64,000 nt of DNA from Pseudomonas azotoformans (GTDB taxonomy: Bacteria > Pseudomonadota > Gammaproteobacteria > Pseudomonadales > Pseudomonadaceae), in contig NZ_LT629702.1 of NCBI RefSeq assembly GCF_900103345.1, forward strand, positions 3,410,001 to 3,474,000. The letters run 5' to 3'. The translations under genes were made by a program, and so were the position numbers. The notes beneath the pieces are model-generated. The model was given only the letters and a program-made list of their open reading frames with translations. It was not told the DNA's origin and ran no database searches. The first letter of the stretch is position 1; the number at the start of each line of letters is the position of its first letter. Below, piece by piece: positions 13,492 to 22,328 of this stretch.

Positions 13492-14468
13492 AACAGAGTC
13501 TTTTCGAAAGCCGTCACCAGCGCCAATGGCAAGCCTTCGCCGAGCAACTCACCCAGTTGGAGCAAGGCCAGGCCAAGGCCGCTGACGTGGCCGATTTCCC
13601 TCATCAATATCGACGCCTGTGCCAGCACCTGGCCCTGGCCCAGGAACGCGGCTACAGCAGCTACCTGGTAGACCCATTGCAACAACTGGCCCTGCGCGGC
13701 CACCAACAACTCTACCGTCATCGCAGCCAACTGGCGGCGAATGCGCTGAGCTTTGTACTCGCCGATTTTCCTCGGCTGGTACGGGAACAGTGGCGTTTCG
13801 TGTTGATCGCCAGCATGCTGTTCTTTGGCAGCCTGGTGGGTATTGCCCTGCTGGTCTACCTGTTTCCCGACCTGATCTACAGCATCGTCAGCCCGCAACA
13901 GGTGGCCGAGATGCAGGCCATGTACGACCCTGATGCCAGCCGCCTGGGCCGCGCCGCCGAGCGTGCATCAAGTGAAGACTGGATGATGTTCGGCTACTAC
14001 GTGATGCACAACATCGGTATCGCGTTCCAGACGTTTGCCGCCGGTTTATTGTTCGGCCTGGGCAGCGTGTTCTTTCTGATTTTCAACGGCCTCATCATCG
14101 GTGCGGTCTCCGGTCACCTGACCGAGATCGGCTATGGCCAGACCTTCTGGTCATTCGTCATCGGCCATGGCGCATTCGAACTGACCGCGATCGCCCTCGC
14201 CGGTGCCGCAGGCTTGCAGTTGGGGTGGGCACTGATCGCCCCTGGACAACTGACCCGTGGTGAATCATTGCGGCTGGCTGCACGCAAGAGCGTGCGAATG
14301 CTGTGCGGTGTCATGCTGTTTCTGCTGATCGCAGCCTTCGTCGAAGCATATTGGTCATCCACCACCGTGATAACCCCGTGGATCAAATACCTGGTGGGCG
14401 CTGTTCTATGGCTGCTGGTGGGCACTTACCTGGGCTTTGCCGGAAGGAATCGCCATGCGCCTGACTGA
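13488..14468 (+). CDS. SpoIIM-like (DUF95) membrane protein
   Basis: A 326-aa polytopic membrane protein of the stage II sporulation protein M / DUF95 family. In Bacillus SpoIIM joins the SpoIID/P peptidoglycan machine during engulfment; non-sporulating bacteria have related proteins of unknown role. A soluble N-terminal ~95 residues (helical, Q-rich) precede hydrophobic segments around FVLIASMLFFGSLVGIALLVYL, FQTFAAGLLFGLGSVFFLIF and two more at the C-terminus. The family's GHGAFEL motif is present (IGHGAFELTAIALAG). Start overlaps the RDD stop, and the next gene starts inside its 3' end. Confidence 0.85.
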   Translation: MKQSLFESRHQRQWQAFAEQLTQLEQGQAKAADVADFPHQYRRLCQHLALAQERGYSSYLVDPLQQLALRGHQQLYRHRSQLAANALSFVLADFPRLVREQWRFVLIASMLFFGSLVGIALLVYLFPDLIYSIVSPQQVAEMQAMYDPDASRLGRAAERASSEDWMMFGYYVMHNIGIAFQTFAAGLLFGLGSVFFLIFNGLIIGAVSGHLTEIGYGQTFWSFVIGHGAFELTAIALAGAAGLQLGWALIAPGQLTRGESLRLAARKSVRMLCGVMLFLLIAAFVEAYWSSTTVITPWIKYLVGAVLWLLVGTYLGFAGRNRHAPD

Positions 14469-15984
14469 TGCCAGTGTGGTCATCCGGCCGCGTACTGCCT
14501 GGGAAGCCATGGATCTTGGCGCCTTGATGGCACGGGAGCATCGCCTGCTATTGATGGGCAGTTGGGCATTGGTCACCCTACCTGTGTTCGCCTTGCTTAC
14601 AGCCCTGCTGTGGCAGTATCCGTCCACCGCCATATTTCTGTTCTGGTGGCTCAAGCCGGCCTTCGACCGCTTGCCGCTGTACATTCTGTCCAAGGCCCTG
14701 TTTGGTGAAACGCCCACTATCAAGCACGCTGTGCGCCAGTGGCCGCGCCTCCTCAAGGGTCAACTGCTGGCCAGCCTGACCTGGCGACGGCTCAGCCTGA
14801 GCCGCAGCTTTGTAATGCCGGTGAGCCAACTCGAAGGCCTGGACGGCCCGGCGCGCCAGAAACGCCTGGGCGTGTTGCAGCAACGCAATGCCGGCGCCGC
14901 ACGATGGCTAACCATCATCGGGATGCACCTTGAAATCGGCCTGTGGTTTGGTTGCATGGCACTGTTCTATCTGTTCATCCCGCAAAACCTCGAGATGGAC
15001 TGGGACTGGCAACGCCTGTTGTTGGCGACAAGCTCGGAAGGGTTGTGGCTGGAGCACCTGGGCAACGCGTTCTATGCCTTGCTCCTGATATTTTGGGAAC
15101 CCATCTATGTCGCCTGCGGCTTCAGCCTCTACCTTAATCGTCGCACCGTATTGGAAGCCTGGGACCTGGAGTTGGTCTTCCGACGTCTTCGTCAACGCCT
15201 GAGCAATGCGGCGCCGCTGATCCTACTGATGATCGGACTGATGCTGCTGCCTCTAAGCCCTCCCGTCATGGCCGATGCTTCCAGCCCCTCCAAGCCACTG
15301 AGCACTCCGAGCGCGAGCCAATCCATCAAATCGCTGCTGGACAAACCGCCCTTCAAAAACCCGGAAACTGTGATTCGTTATCGGTTTGGCGAAGAAAAGC
15401 CAGCCGGTAAAAACAAAACACACAGTGACGGCAAACTTCCCGATTGGCTGAAGGCCCTGCTGGACAACCTCAACAGCAATACCTTCAAGCACATCGCCCA
15501 AGGCTTGGAAGTTCTGCTGTGGGGCGTTTTCATCGGTAGCCTGATCATGCTCGCGTGGCGCTATCGCGAGTGGTTGCGCACCTTCGTCAGCAGGCGCGGA
15601 CCGCGTAAGACAGAGGTTGCCAAACCGCTGCCCACGCAATTGTTCGGCCTTGAACTGGGCACCGAAACCTTGCCCGCCGACGTTGCCGGCGCCGCCGAAC
15701 ACCTATGGGCCAACCACCCCAGGGAAGCTCTCGGCCTGCTGTATCGAGGCCTGCTCAGCCGGTTATTGCATGACTTCAATTTGCCGTTGAAAGGTGCTGA
15801 TACCGAAGGCCAGGTCCTGGCACGTGTACAGCAGTTGCAGCAACCACAACTGCTTGCCTTCAGTGATGAGCTGACCCGTCATTGGCAAAACCTCGCTTAT
15901 GGTCACCGCCTCCCTCCGCTCTCTGCCCAGCAGAAACTGTGCAGTGATTGGCGCGCCCTGTTCAGCCTAGGGAGCAACCGATGA
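14455..15984 (+). CDS. DUF4129-domain membrane protein
   Basis: A 509-aa membrane protein with a C-terminal DUF4129 domain (the GLLYRGLLSRLLHDFNLPL region), often found with transglutaminase-like and MoxR/DUF58 genes. The N-terminal half carries several hydrophobic segments; a signal-like stretch LILLMIGLMLLPLSPPVMA near residue 260 leads into a polar Ser/Pro/Lys-rich linker, then another membrane segment before DUF4129. Function unknown. The ATG at 14455 has GGAAGG upstream and overlaps SpoIIM by 14 bp; the stop overlaps the DUF4350 start by 4 bp. Confidence 0.82.
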   Translation: MRLTDASVVIRPRTAWEAMDLGALMAREHRLLLMGSWALVTLPVFALLTALLWQYPSTAIFLFWWLKPAFDRLPLYILSKALFGETPTIKHAVRQWPRLLKGQLLASLTWRRLSLSRSFVMPVSQLEGLDGPARQKRLGVLQQRNAGAARWLTIIGMHLEIGLWFGCMALFYLFIPQNLEMDWDWQRLLLATSSEGLWLEHLGNAFYALLLIFWEPIYVACGFSLYLNRRTVLEAWDLELVFRRLRQRLSNAAPLILLMIGLMLLPLSPPVMADASSPSKPLSTPSASQSIKSLLDKPPFKNPETVIRYRFGEEKPAGKNKTHSDGKLPDWLKALLDNLNSNTFKHIAQGLEVLLWGVFIGSLIMLAWRYREWLRTFVSRRGPRKTEVAKPLPTQLFGLELGTETLPADVAGAAEHLWANHPREALGLLYRGLLSRLLHDFNLPLKGADTEGQVLARVQQLQQPQLLAFSDELTRHWQNLAYGHRLPPLSAQQKLCSDWRALFSLGSNR

Positions 15985-17150
15985 ATCGTCCATTACTGTG
16001 GGTGGGGTTATTGCTGGCATGCCTGCTTGGAGCGAGCGGTTACTACGTGTGGAGCAAGGCGATTCCCTATGACGAAGTGGTGGATCGTGGTCCTTCGCCG
16101 GAGGCACTGGCCAATCCTTACCTGGCGGCCGAACACTTTCTACGCCAACAAGGCCTCACCGTAGAGCATGCCAATAGTCTGAAACAGCTGAGCAGCTTGC
16201 CCGCCAAGGGCAGCAGCCTGCTGCTGCTCGGCGAGCGCAGCAACATGTCGCCACGCCAGATAGAACAGTTGCTGGGGTGGGCCAGATCCGGCGGTCATTT
16301 GCTGGTGGTCGCCGAGGCGCTGTGGGATGAAGAGACTGGCAAAAGCGGTGACCTGCTGCTCGATCGCCTGCAGATTCACCAGACGTTGAGTGAAGAACCG
16401 GAAGAACCTGCCACTTCCCTCAAAAAGCCATCAAAGAAGAAAGCCCCGGACCTGACCAAGCTTTATGTCGACAATGAAACCGCACCGGCTTATTTCAGTT
16501 TCGACACAGATTTCAACCTCACCGACCCCAGGCACCTGGCTCAGTTTTCCGCCAACAGCGCAAGGGCCAGCCACCTGATGCAGCTCGACCTCGGGGAAGG
16601 CAGCGTCACAGTGATCACGGACAGCGACCTGTGGAAAACCCCAGACATCGGCAAGCACGATAATGCTTGGCTACTGTGGTACCTGAACCAGGGCACTGCC
16701 GTGACGTTGCTGTTCAATAGCGACTTCGACGACCTGTTCACCTTGCTGATGCGGTATTTCCCCCAAGCCTTGGTAGCACTCACGACCCTCGTCGCCTTGG
16801 GACTTTGGCGGGCCGGCGTACGTCAAGGCCCGATTCAGGCCCCTGCATCCCCCGCTCGCCGCCAATTGCAGGAACACCTGAAAGCCAGTGCCGAGTTCCT
16901 GCTGCGACGCAGCGGCCAGGGCACGCTGCTGCGGGCCTTGCAGCGCGATATCTTGCGTGCGGCCCGACGCCATCACCCCGGCTTTGAACACCTCGACAAC
17001 GCGGAACAGTGCAGGGTGCTTGAACACCTGACGCGCCAACCTTCTTACGTCATCAACCAGGCCCTTGGCCCACTCCCGGCAAAACGGCTTTCCAGCGCCG
17101 ATTTCAGCCGGCAGGTGGCGCGCCTGCAAACCCTCAGGAATGCCTTATGA
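15981..17150 (+). CDS. DUF4350-domain protein
   Basis: A 389-aa protein with an N-terminal membrane anchor (residues 5-25) and a DUF4350 domain built on a GATase-like fold (GSSLLLLGERSNM, then GGHLLVVAEALWD). A second membrane segment lies near 255-275 (FPQALVALTTLVALGLW), and a cytoplasmic helical tail follows. A lysine-rich insert (KKPSKKKAPD) interrupts the extracytoplasmic part. Such proteins usually sit beside MoxR and DUF58 genes. Function unknown. Both ends overlap their neighbours by an ATGA. Confidence 0.82.
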   Translation: MNRPLLWVGLLLACLLGASGYYVWSKAIPYDEVVDRGPSPEALANPYLAAEHFLRQQGLTVEHANSLKQLSSLPAKGSSLLLLGERSNMSPRQIEQLLGWARSGGHLLVVAEALWDEETGKSGDLLLDRLQIHQTLSEEPEEPATSLKKPSKKKAPDLTKLYVDNETAPAYFSFDTDFNLTDPRHLAQFSANSARASHLMQLDLGEGSVTVITDSDLWKTPDIGKHDNAWLLWYLNQGTAVTLLFNSDFDDLFTLLMRYFPQALVALTTLVALGLWRAGVRQGPIQAPASPARRQLQEHLKASAEFLLRRSGQGTLLRALQRDILRAARRHHPGFEHLDNAEQCRVLEHLTRQPSYVINQALGPLPAKRLSSADFSRQVARLQTLRNAL

Positions 17151-18142
17151 GTGATTTCCCAAGCGCTACTGCCTTGACCAGCGAATCCCTGCAACGCGCC
17201 AGTGGGCAAGCCCAAGCCCTGCGCACTGAGTTGCGCAAGGCAGTGATTGGCCAGGACGCGGTGATCGACGATGTCCTGACCGCACTCATCGCCGGTGGCC
17301 ATGTGCTGCTCGAAGGTGTGCCGGGGCTGGGTAAAACCTTGCTGGTGCGCGCCCTGGCACGCTGCTTCGAGGGCGATTTCGCGCGTATCCAGTTCACTCC
17401 GGACCTGATGCCCAGCGATGTCACCGGCCACGCCGTGTATGACCTGCACACCGAACAGTTCAAGCTGCGCAAGGGGCCGGTGTTCACTCATCTGTTACTG
17501 GCCGACGAAATCAACCGTGCTCCGGCCAAGACCCAGGCCGCCTTGCTTGAGGCCATGCAGGAACGGCAAGTCACGCTCGAAGGCGAGGCACTGCCCATCG
17601 GCCAACCGTTCATGGTGCTGGCGACCCAGAATCCCATCGAACAGGAAGGCACCTACCCCCTGCCGGAGGCGGAACTGGATCGCTTCATGCTCAAGGTGCG
17701 CATGGATTATCCCGACGCGCAGCAGGAACTGGACATGGTGCGCGAAGTCACACGCTCGTCGCGCGCCGACATGCTGGCTGTACATCCATTGCGCACCGTA
17801 TTGCAGGCCGAAGATGTGCTGCAACTTCAGCAGGTTGCCAGTGACCTTGCCCTGGACGAACAAGTGCTCGACTATGCCGTGCGCCTGGCACGCGCTACAC
17901 GTAGCTGGCCAGGGCTGGCGATCGGTGCCGGACCGCGCGCCTCAATTGACCTGGTCCGCGGCGCCCGCGCCCGCGCCTTGTTGCGCGGTGGTGAATTTGT
18001 CACACCGGACGATATCAAGGGATGCGCCCTGGCAGTACTGCGCCATCGCGTACGTATCGCACCAGAACTGGATATCGATGGGCTGGAGGTCGACCAGGTG
18101 CTCAGGCAATTGTTGGATCAGATTCCGGCACCCCGGCAGTGA
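17147..18142 (+). CDS. MoxR-family AAA+ ATPase
   Basis: A 331-aa MoxR ATPase, a chaperone-like AAA+ family that often matures or regulates membrane or periplasmic complexes with VWA-domain partners. Walker A is GVPGLGKT, Walker B is LLADEINRAPAKTQAALLEAM, sensor 1 is LATQNPIEQEGTYPLPEAELDRF. The AAA lid follows. It overlaps DUF4350 by 4 bp and is 7 bp from DUF58, its usual genetic partner. Confidence 0.93.
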   Translation: MSDFPSATALTSESLQRASGQAQALRTELRKAVIGQDAVIDDVLTALIAGGHVLLEGVPGLGKTLLVRALARCFEGDFARIQFTPDLMPSDVTGHAVYDLHTEQFKLRKGPVFTHLLLADEINRAPAKTQAALLEAMQERQVTLEGEALPIGQPFMVLATQNPIEQEGTYPLPEAELDRFMLKVRMDYPDAQQELDMVREVTRSSRADMLAVHPLRTVLQAEDVLQLQQVASDLALDEQVLDYAVRLARATRSWPGLAIGAGPRASIDLVRGARARALLRGGEFVTPDDIKGCALAVLRHRVRIAPELDIDGLEVDQVLRQLLDQIPAPRQ

Positions 18143-18149
18143 CTCGGCC

Positions 18150-19481
18150 ATGAAGCCGACTCGTCTGCTGTTGAACTGGCTCGGCGCATTGCTGGGCCTG
18201 GGCATCCTTCTGGGCACTGCGGCAGCGTTGCAGCTCACAGTACCGGACACCCTGCACTCAGTCGTTTGGGGACTACTCCTGGCGCTGCTGCTGTTAGCCA
18301 TGCTGGACGCCATGCGGGTGCATCGCCGCCCCTCTCCACGTGTACAACGGCAGATGCCCGGCAGCCTGGCGCTGGGGCGCTGGGGCGAAATCCGCCTGGC
18401 CCTGGACCACGACTTCCCACAGCCGCTGACGGTGCAGGTATTCGATCATGCCCCCGACGGGTTGAGCGTAGAGAACATGCCTCAACCCATAACCTTGTAT
18501 CCCGGTGAACGCAGCGAGCTGGGTTACCGTCTTCGCCCCCTGCGGCGCGGGCATTTCAGTTTCAGCCGCTGCGAAGTGCATCTGCCCAGCCCTATGGGGC
18601 TGTGGTCAGCACGACGCTATATCGAGGTGAGCGACGCCACCCGCGTCTACCCGGATTTCGCCAGGCTCTACGGCGCACAACTGCTGGGTGTGGACAACTG
18701 GTTGAGCCAACTGGGCGTTCGTCAGCGTCAAAGGCGCGGGCTGGGCCTGGAATTTCATCAACTACGTGAGTTTCGCGAAGGCGACAGCCTGCGACAGATC
18801 GACTGGAAGGCCACCGCCCGACAACGCACCCCCATCGCCCGTGAATACCAGGATGAGCGCGACCAACAAATTGTGTTCATGCTTGACTGCGGCCGGCGCA
18901 TGCGTAGCCAGGATGACGAGCTGTCTCATTTTGACCACGCCCTCAATGCGTGCCTGCTGCTCAGCTATGTTGCCTTGCGCCAAGGCGATGCCGTGGGGCT
19001 GTGCACCTTTGCCGGTGACCAGTCGCGCTACCTGGCGCCGGTCAAGGGCAGTAGCCAGTTGAACCTGTTGCTCAATGCGGTGTACGACCTGGACACCACC
19101 CGACGCACTGCCGATTACCAGGCGGCGGCAAGCCAACTGCTGGCCCGGCAGAAGCGTCGAGCCTTGGTCATTGTGGTGAGTAACTTGCGGGACGAGGACG
19201 ATGAAGCATTATTGACTGCCGTCAAACGCATCAGCCGCCAACATAAGGTGCTGGTGGCCAGCTTGCGCGAGGAAGTACTCGACCAACTGCGTCAAGCCCC
19301 CGTGCAAACCTTGCCCGAAGCCCTGGCCTACAGCGGCACCGTCGACTACCTCAATACACGGGATGAGTTGCACGACCGCCTGACTGCACATGGTTTGTCG
19401 GTGCTGGACGCCTTGCCGTCAGAGCTGGGCCCCGCGCTGGTGACACGCTACCTGGGCTGGAAGAAAGCCGGAACGTTCTGA
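18150..19481 (+). CDS. DUF58-domain protein (VWA-like partner of MoxR)
   Basis: A 443-aa protein with two N-terminal membrane helices (about residues 5-50). A beta-rich region follows, then a DUF58 domain with the hallmark REGDSLRQIDWKATARQ and the VWA-like start IVFMLDCGRRM. DUF58 resembles von Willebrand A folds and usually partners a MoxR ATPase. The ATG at 18150 was chosen because MKPTRLLLNWLGALLG begins the membrane segment; the same frame is open far upstream but runs through moxR. Last gene of the operon. Confidence 0.88.
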   Translation: MKPTRLLLNWLGALLGLGILLGTAAALQLTVPDTLHSVVWGLLLALLLLAMLDAMRVHRRPSPRVQRQMPGSLALGRWGEIRLALDHDFPQPLTVQVFDHAPDGLSVENMPQPITLYPGERSELGYRLRPLRRGHFSFSRCEVHLPSPMGLWSARRYIEVSDATRVYPDFARLYGAQLLGVDNWLSQLGVRQRQRRGLGLEFHQLREFREGDSLRQIDWKATARQRTPIAREYQDERDQQIVFMLDCGRRMRSQDDELSHFDHALNACLLLSYVALRQGDAVGLCTFAGDQSRYLAPVKGSSQLNLLLNAVYDLDTTRRTADYQAAASQLLARQKRRALVIVVSNLRDEDDEALLTAVKRISRQHKVLVASLREEVLDQLRQAPVQTLPEALAYSGTVDYLNTRDELHDRLTAHGLSVLDALPSELGPALVTRYLGWKKAGTF

Positions 19482-19557
19482 GAAAAAGCGCTGAAAAACA
19501 GCACTCGACCACGGCAGGGGGATACAGCCCCCGAACCGGGTCAACAGTAGGTTGTAG

Positions 19558-19917
19558 CTAGGCCGAAGCCTGCAAGGGATCAAAACTGAAGTACTGCAAC
19601 AACACGTTGATCAATTGCCCATACTCCTCCGGGGCCTGCTGCACACTGAACCCGGAGTCGTAATGCTGGGGGTTGATATCTTCGTGACTCCACAGGCAGG
19701 TAGCCGTGAGATCAATTGGATGGAAGGTGCCGTCAGCCCCCGGAATCTTCAAGCGCAGCTCGAAATCCACGTCGACCATCATGGGCAATTGACTGATCAA
19801 CATCAGCCCGTCTTCCGAGAGATTCCCCAAGAAACCGATGGGTTTGTCGGTCAGACGGTTAAAAACTTGCAGGAAATAAGGTAGCTTATGCCGCTCGATC
19901 CGTCGGTCGGTAAACAT
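19558..19917 (-). CDS. PilZ-domain protein, likely c-di-GMP receptor
   Basis: A 119-aa single-domain PilZ protein. The c-di-GMP motifs are visible: the N-terminal arginine motif in RRIERHKLP and the (D/N)xSxxG motif as NLSEDG. A CLWSHE stretch follows later. Such stand-alone PilZ proteins act as small c-di-GMP-binding adaptors; the target here is unknown. It converges on the DUF58 operon. The ribosome site is weak. Confidence 0.86.
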   Translation of the reverse strand: MFTDRRIERHKLPYFLQVFNRLTDKPIGFLGNLSEDGLMLISQLPMMVDVDFELRLKIPGADGTFHPIDLTATCLWSHEDINPQHYDSGFSVQQAPEEYGQLINVLLQYFSFDPLQASA

Positions 19918-20144
19918 GGTGAGATCGCCATCCAGTGGCCATAACTGCGGCCGTGCCAGTGATTCGGAACGAGCAAATAACGCCCGCTCTCCATGGATCT
20001 CGGTACGACAACAGGCAATAGTCCGCCGCCAGAACAGCTACCGAATCCGGGCCCCACATTCGTTTGCATGGAAACTTGTACAAACGAACATCCAAAGGAT
20101 AGCCCAAGACTGGCAACGGGCCAGTTATGAAATGACGAATATCA

Positions 20145-20519
20145 TCACAACGAAGCGGGACGCGGCTGGGCGACACTTGCACCGGGGTAATGCCCCAGCT
20201 GCTGCAAGGTATCGAGCCTCGCACGAGCACGATAGGCGTACTCACTCGACGGGTACTGATTGATGATGAATTGATAGGTCTGCACCGCATCAACGAACAG
20301 CTTTTGCCGTTCCAGGCACTGCCCGCGCAACATCGAGACCTCCGGCTGCACATAGCGCCGGGTACGGCTTTCACGGTCGACCTGGGACAATTCCAGGGTG
20401 ACACGCTCGCAATCACCGACTTTGTAGGCACGATAGGCATTGTTCAAGTGATGGTCCATCGACCAACGGGTGCAGCCGACAACACTGACGGCCAGGGCAG
20501 CAACGAGCAAAATTCGCAT
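20145..20519 (-). CDS. Small TPR-like lipoprotein
   Basis: A 124-aa protein with an N-terminal lipoprotein signal (MRILLVAALAVSVVGC, Cys16 as the lipidated residue). The mature part is helical, with A-Y-R-A-Y and LFVDAVQTYQFIINQYPSSEYAYRARARL, a TPR-like pattern. Probably periplasm-facing and membrane-anchored; no specific role recognised. GGAGAA precedes the ATG. It is divergent from pyk. Confidence 0.78.
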   Translation of the reverse strand: MRILLVAALAVSVVGCTRWSMDHHLNNAYRAYKVGDCERVTLELSQVDRESRTRRYVQPEVSMLRGQCLERQKLFVDAVQTYQFIINQYPSSEYAYRARARLDTLQQLGHYPGASVAQPRPASL

Positions 20520-20692
20520 GAGGGTTCTCCTGTCTTGTGCAGTGTATCGACCCCTCGTCGAAAATCTTCAAGGATGTTCGTATTCAGCCGCAGCGAAAAC
20601 AAGTCAATCATCGATAAGTAGTGCAAACGAACAATGACTACAACGAAAGAGCATAGTAGCCTTCCTCAGCGCTTGAACTCAGGAGTCTGTGC

Positions 20693-22144
20693 ATGTCCGT
20701 CCGTCGTACCAAAATCGTCGCCACCCTTGGCCCGGCCAGCAACTCGCCGGAAGTCCTCGAACAGCTGATTCTGGCTGGTTTGGACGTTGCCCGTCTGAAC
20801 TTCTCCCACGGCACCCCGGACGAGCACAAGGCTCGCGCCAAGCTGGTGCGTGACCTGGCTGCCAAGCACGGCCGCTTCGTGGCACTGCTGGGCGACCTGC
20901 AAGGCCCGAAAATCCGTATCGCCAAATTCGCCAACAAGCGGATCGAGCTGAAGATCGGTGACACCTTCACCTTCTCCACCAGCCACCCGCTGACCGAAGG
21001 CAACCAGCAAGTCGTGGGTATCGACTACCCGGACCTGGTCAAGGACTGCGGCGTCGGTGACGAGTTGCTGCTGGACGACGGCCGCGTGGTCATGCGCGTC
21101 GACACCGCCACCGGCACCGAGCTGATCTGCACCGTGACCATCGGCGGCCCGCTGTCCGACCACAAAGGCATCAACCGTCGTGGCGGTGGCTTGACGGCAC
21201 CGGCCCTGACTGAAAAAGACAAGGCTGACATCAAGCTCGCCGCCGAAATGGAAGTGGACTACCTCGCCGTGTCCTTCCCGCGCGACGCCGCCGACATGGA
21301 ATACGCCCGCAAACTGCGCGACGAAGCCGGCGGTACCGCCTGGCTGGTGGCGAAGATCGAACGCGCCGAAGCCGTGGCCGACGACGAAACCCTCGACGGC
21401 CTGATCAAGGCTTCCGATGCGGTGATGGTTGCCCGTGGCGACCTGGGCGTGGAAATCGGTGACGCCGAGCTGATCGGTATCCAGAAAAAGATCATCCTGC
21501 ACGCACGCCGCCACAACAAAGCGGTGATCGTGGCGACCCAGATGATGGAGTCGATGATCCAGAACCCGATGCCGACCCGCGCCGAAGTGTCCGACGTGGC
21601 CAACGCCGTGCTCGACTACACCGACGCTGTGATGCTATCGGCTGAAAGCGCCGCTGGCCCGTACCCACTGGAAGCCGTGCAGGCCATGGCGCGTATCTGC
21701 CTCGGCGCCGAAAAGCACCCGACCAGCAAGACCTCCAGCCACCGTATCGGCAAAGAGTTCGAAAGCTGTGACCAGAGCATCGCCCTGGCCGCCATGTACA
21801 CCGCCAACCACTTCCCGGGCGTGAAAGCGATCATCGCCCTGACCGAAAGTGGCTACACGCCGTTGATCATGTCGCGCATCCGTTCCTCGGTGCCGATCTA
21901 CGCGTTCACCCCGCACCGTGAAGCCCAGGCTCGCGCAGCGCTGTTCCGTGGCGTGTACACCGTTCCGTTCGATCCGGCTTCGCTGGCACCGAACGAAGTC
22001 AGCCAGAAGGCAATTGACGAGTTGGTCAAACGCGGCGTCGTGGAGCAAGGCGACTGGGTCATCCTGACCAAGGGCGACAGCTACCACACCACCGGTGGCA
22101 CCAATGGCATGAAGATCCTGCACGTGGGCGACCCGCAGGTCTGA
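20693..22144 (+). CDS. pykA: Pyruvate kinase
   Basis: A 483-aa pyruvate kinase that converts phosphoenolpyruvate and ADP to pyruvate and ATP. Present are the N-terminal RRTKIVATLGPAS, the substrate loop NFSHGT, and the active-site Lys/Glu region in AWLVAKIERAEAV. MVARGDLGVEI follows, and the phosphotransfer stretch ATQMMESMIQNPMPTRAEV. It groups by sequence with the PykA form, but allosteric behaviour cannot be read. AGGAG lies before the start. In Pseudomonas this gene neighbours the enoyl-CoA hydratase, ferredoxin reductase and fumarase genes, as here. Confidence 0.95.
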   Translation: MSVRRTKIVATLGPASNSPEVLEQLILAGLDVARLNFSHGTPDEHKARAKLVRDLAAKHGRFVALLGDLQGPKIRIAKFANKRIELKIGDTFTFSTSHPLTEGNQQVVGIDYPDLVKDCGVGDELLLDDGRVVMRVDTATGTELICTVTIGGPLSDHKGINRRGGGLTAPALTEKDKADIKLAAEMEVDYLAVSFPRDAADMEYARKLRDEAGGTAWLVAKIERAEAVADDETLDGLIKASDAVMVARGDLGVEIGDAELIGIQKKIILHARRHNKAVIVATQMMESMIQNPMPTRAEVSDVANAVLDYTDAVMLSAESAAGPYPLEAVQAMARICLGAEKHPTSKTSSHRIGKEFESCDQSIALAAMYTANHFPGVKAIIALTESGYTPLIMSRIRSSVPIYAFTPHREAQARAALFRGVYTVPFDPASLAPNEVSQKAIDELVKRGVVEQGDWVILTKGDSYHTTGGTNGMKILHVGDPQV

Positions 22145-22161
22145 GTGACACGCTGAAAAAC

Positions 22162-22194
22162 AAAAGCCCCGCCATGTGAATGGTGGGGCTTTTT
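22162..22194 (+). terminator. Rho-independent terminator of pykA
   Basis: AGCCCCGCCAT (22165-22175) pairs with ATGGTGGGGCT (22180-22190), one G-U pair, then TTTTT. It lies 18 bp past the pykA stop. Confidence 0.92.
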
Positions 22195-22232
22195 GCATTT
22201 CAGGGAAGCGGTTGTGTGATGCCAAAGAACCT

Positions 22233-22305
22233 CATCGGGGGCAAGCCCCCTCCCACCGTTTGACCGCGCCGCCGATCAAAAGTGGGAGGGGGCTTGCCCC
22301 CGATG
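22233..22305. repeat. REP pair (REPIN), family 1
   Basis: Two inverted REP hairpins with the core GGGGGCAAGCCCCCTCCCAC and its reverse complement, separated by about 28 bp. It is between convergent pykA and the enoyl-CoA hydratase gene. Confidence 0.9.
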
Positions 22306-22328
22306 AAGCCCGATCAACCACCACACGT

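Noticed and set aside
19515..19545. GGGGG/CCCCC hairpin after the DUF58 operon as terminator
   Set aside because: Short stem with no T tract on the plus strand; not called.
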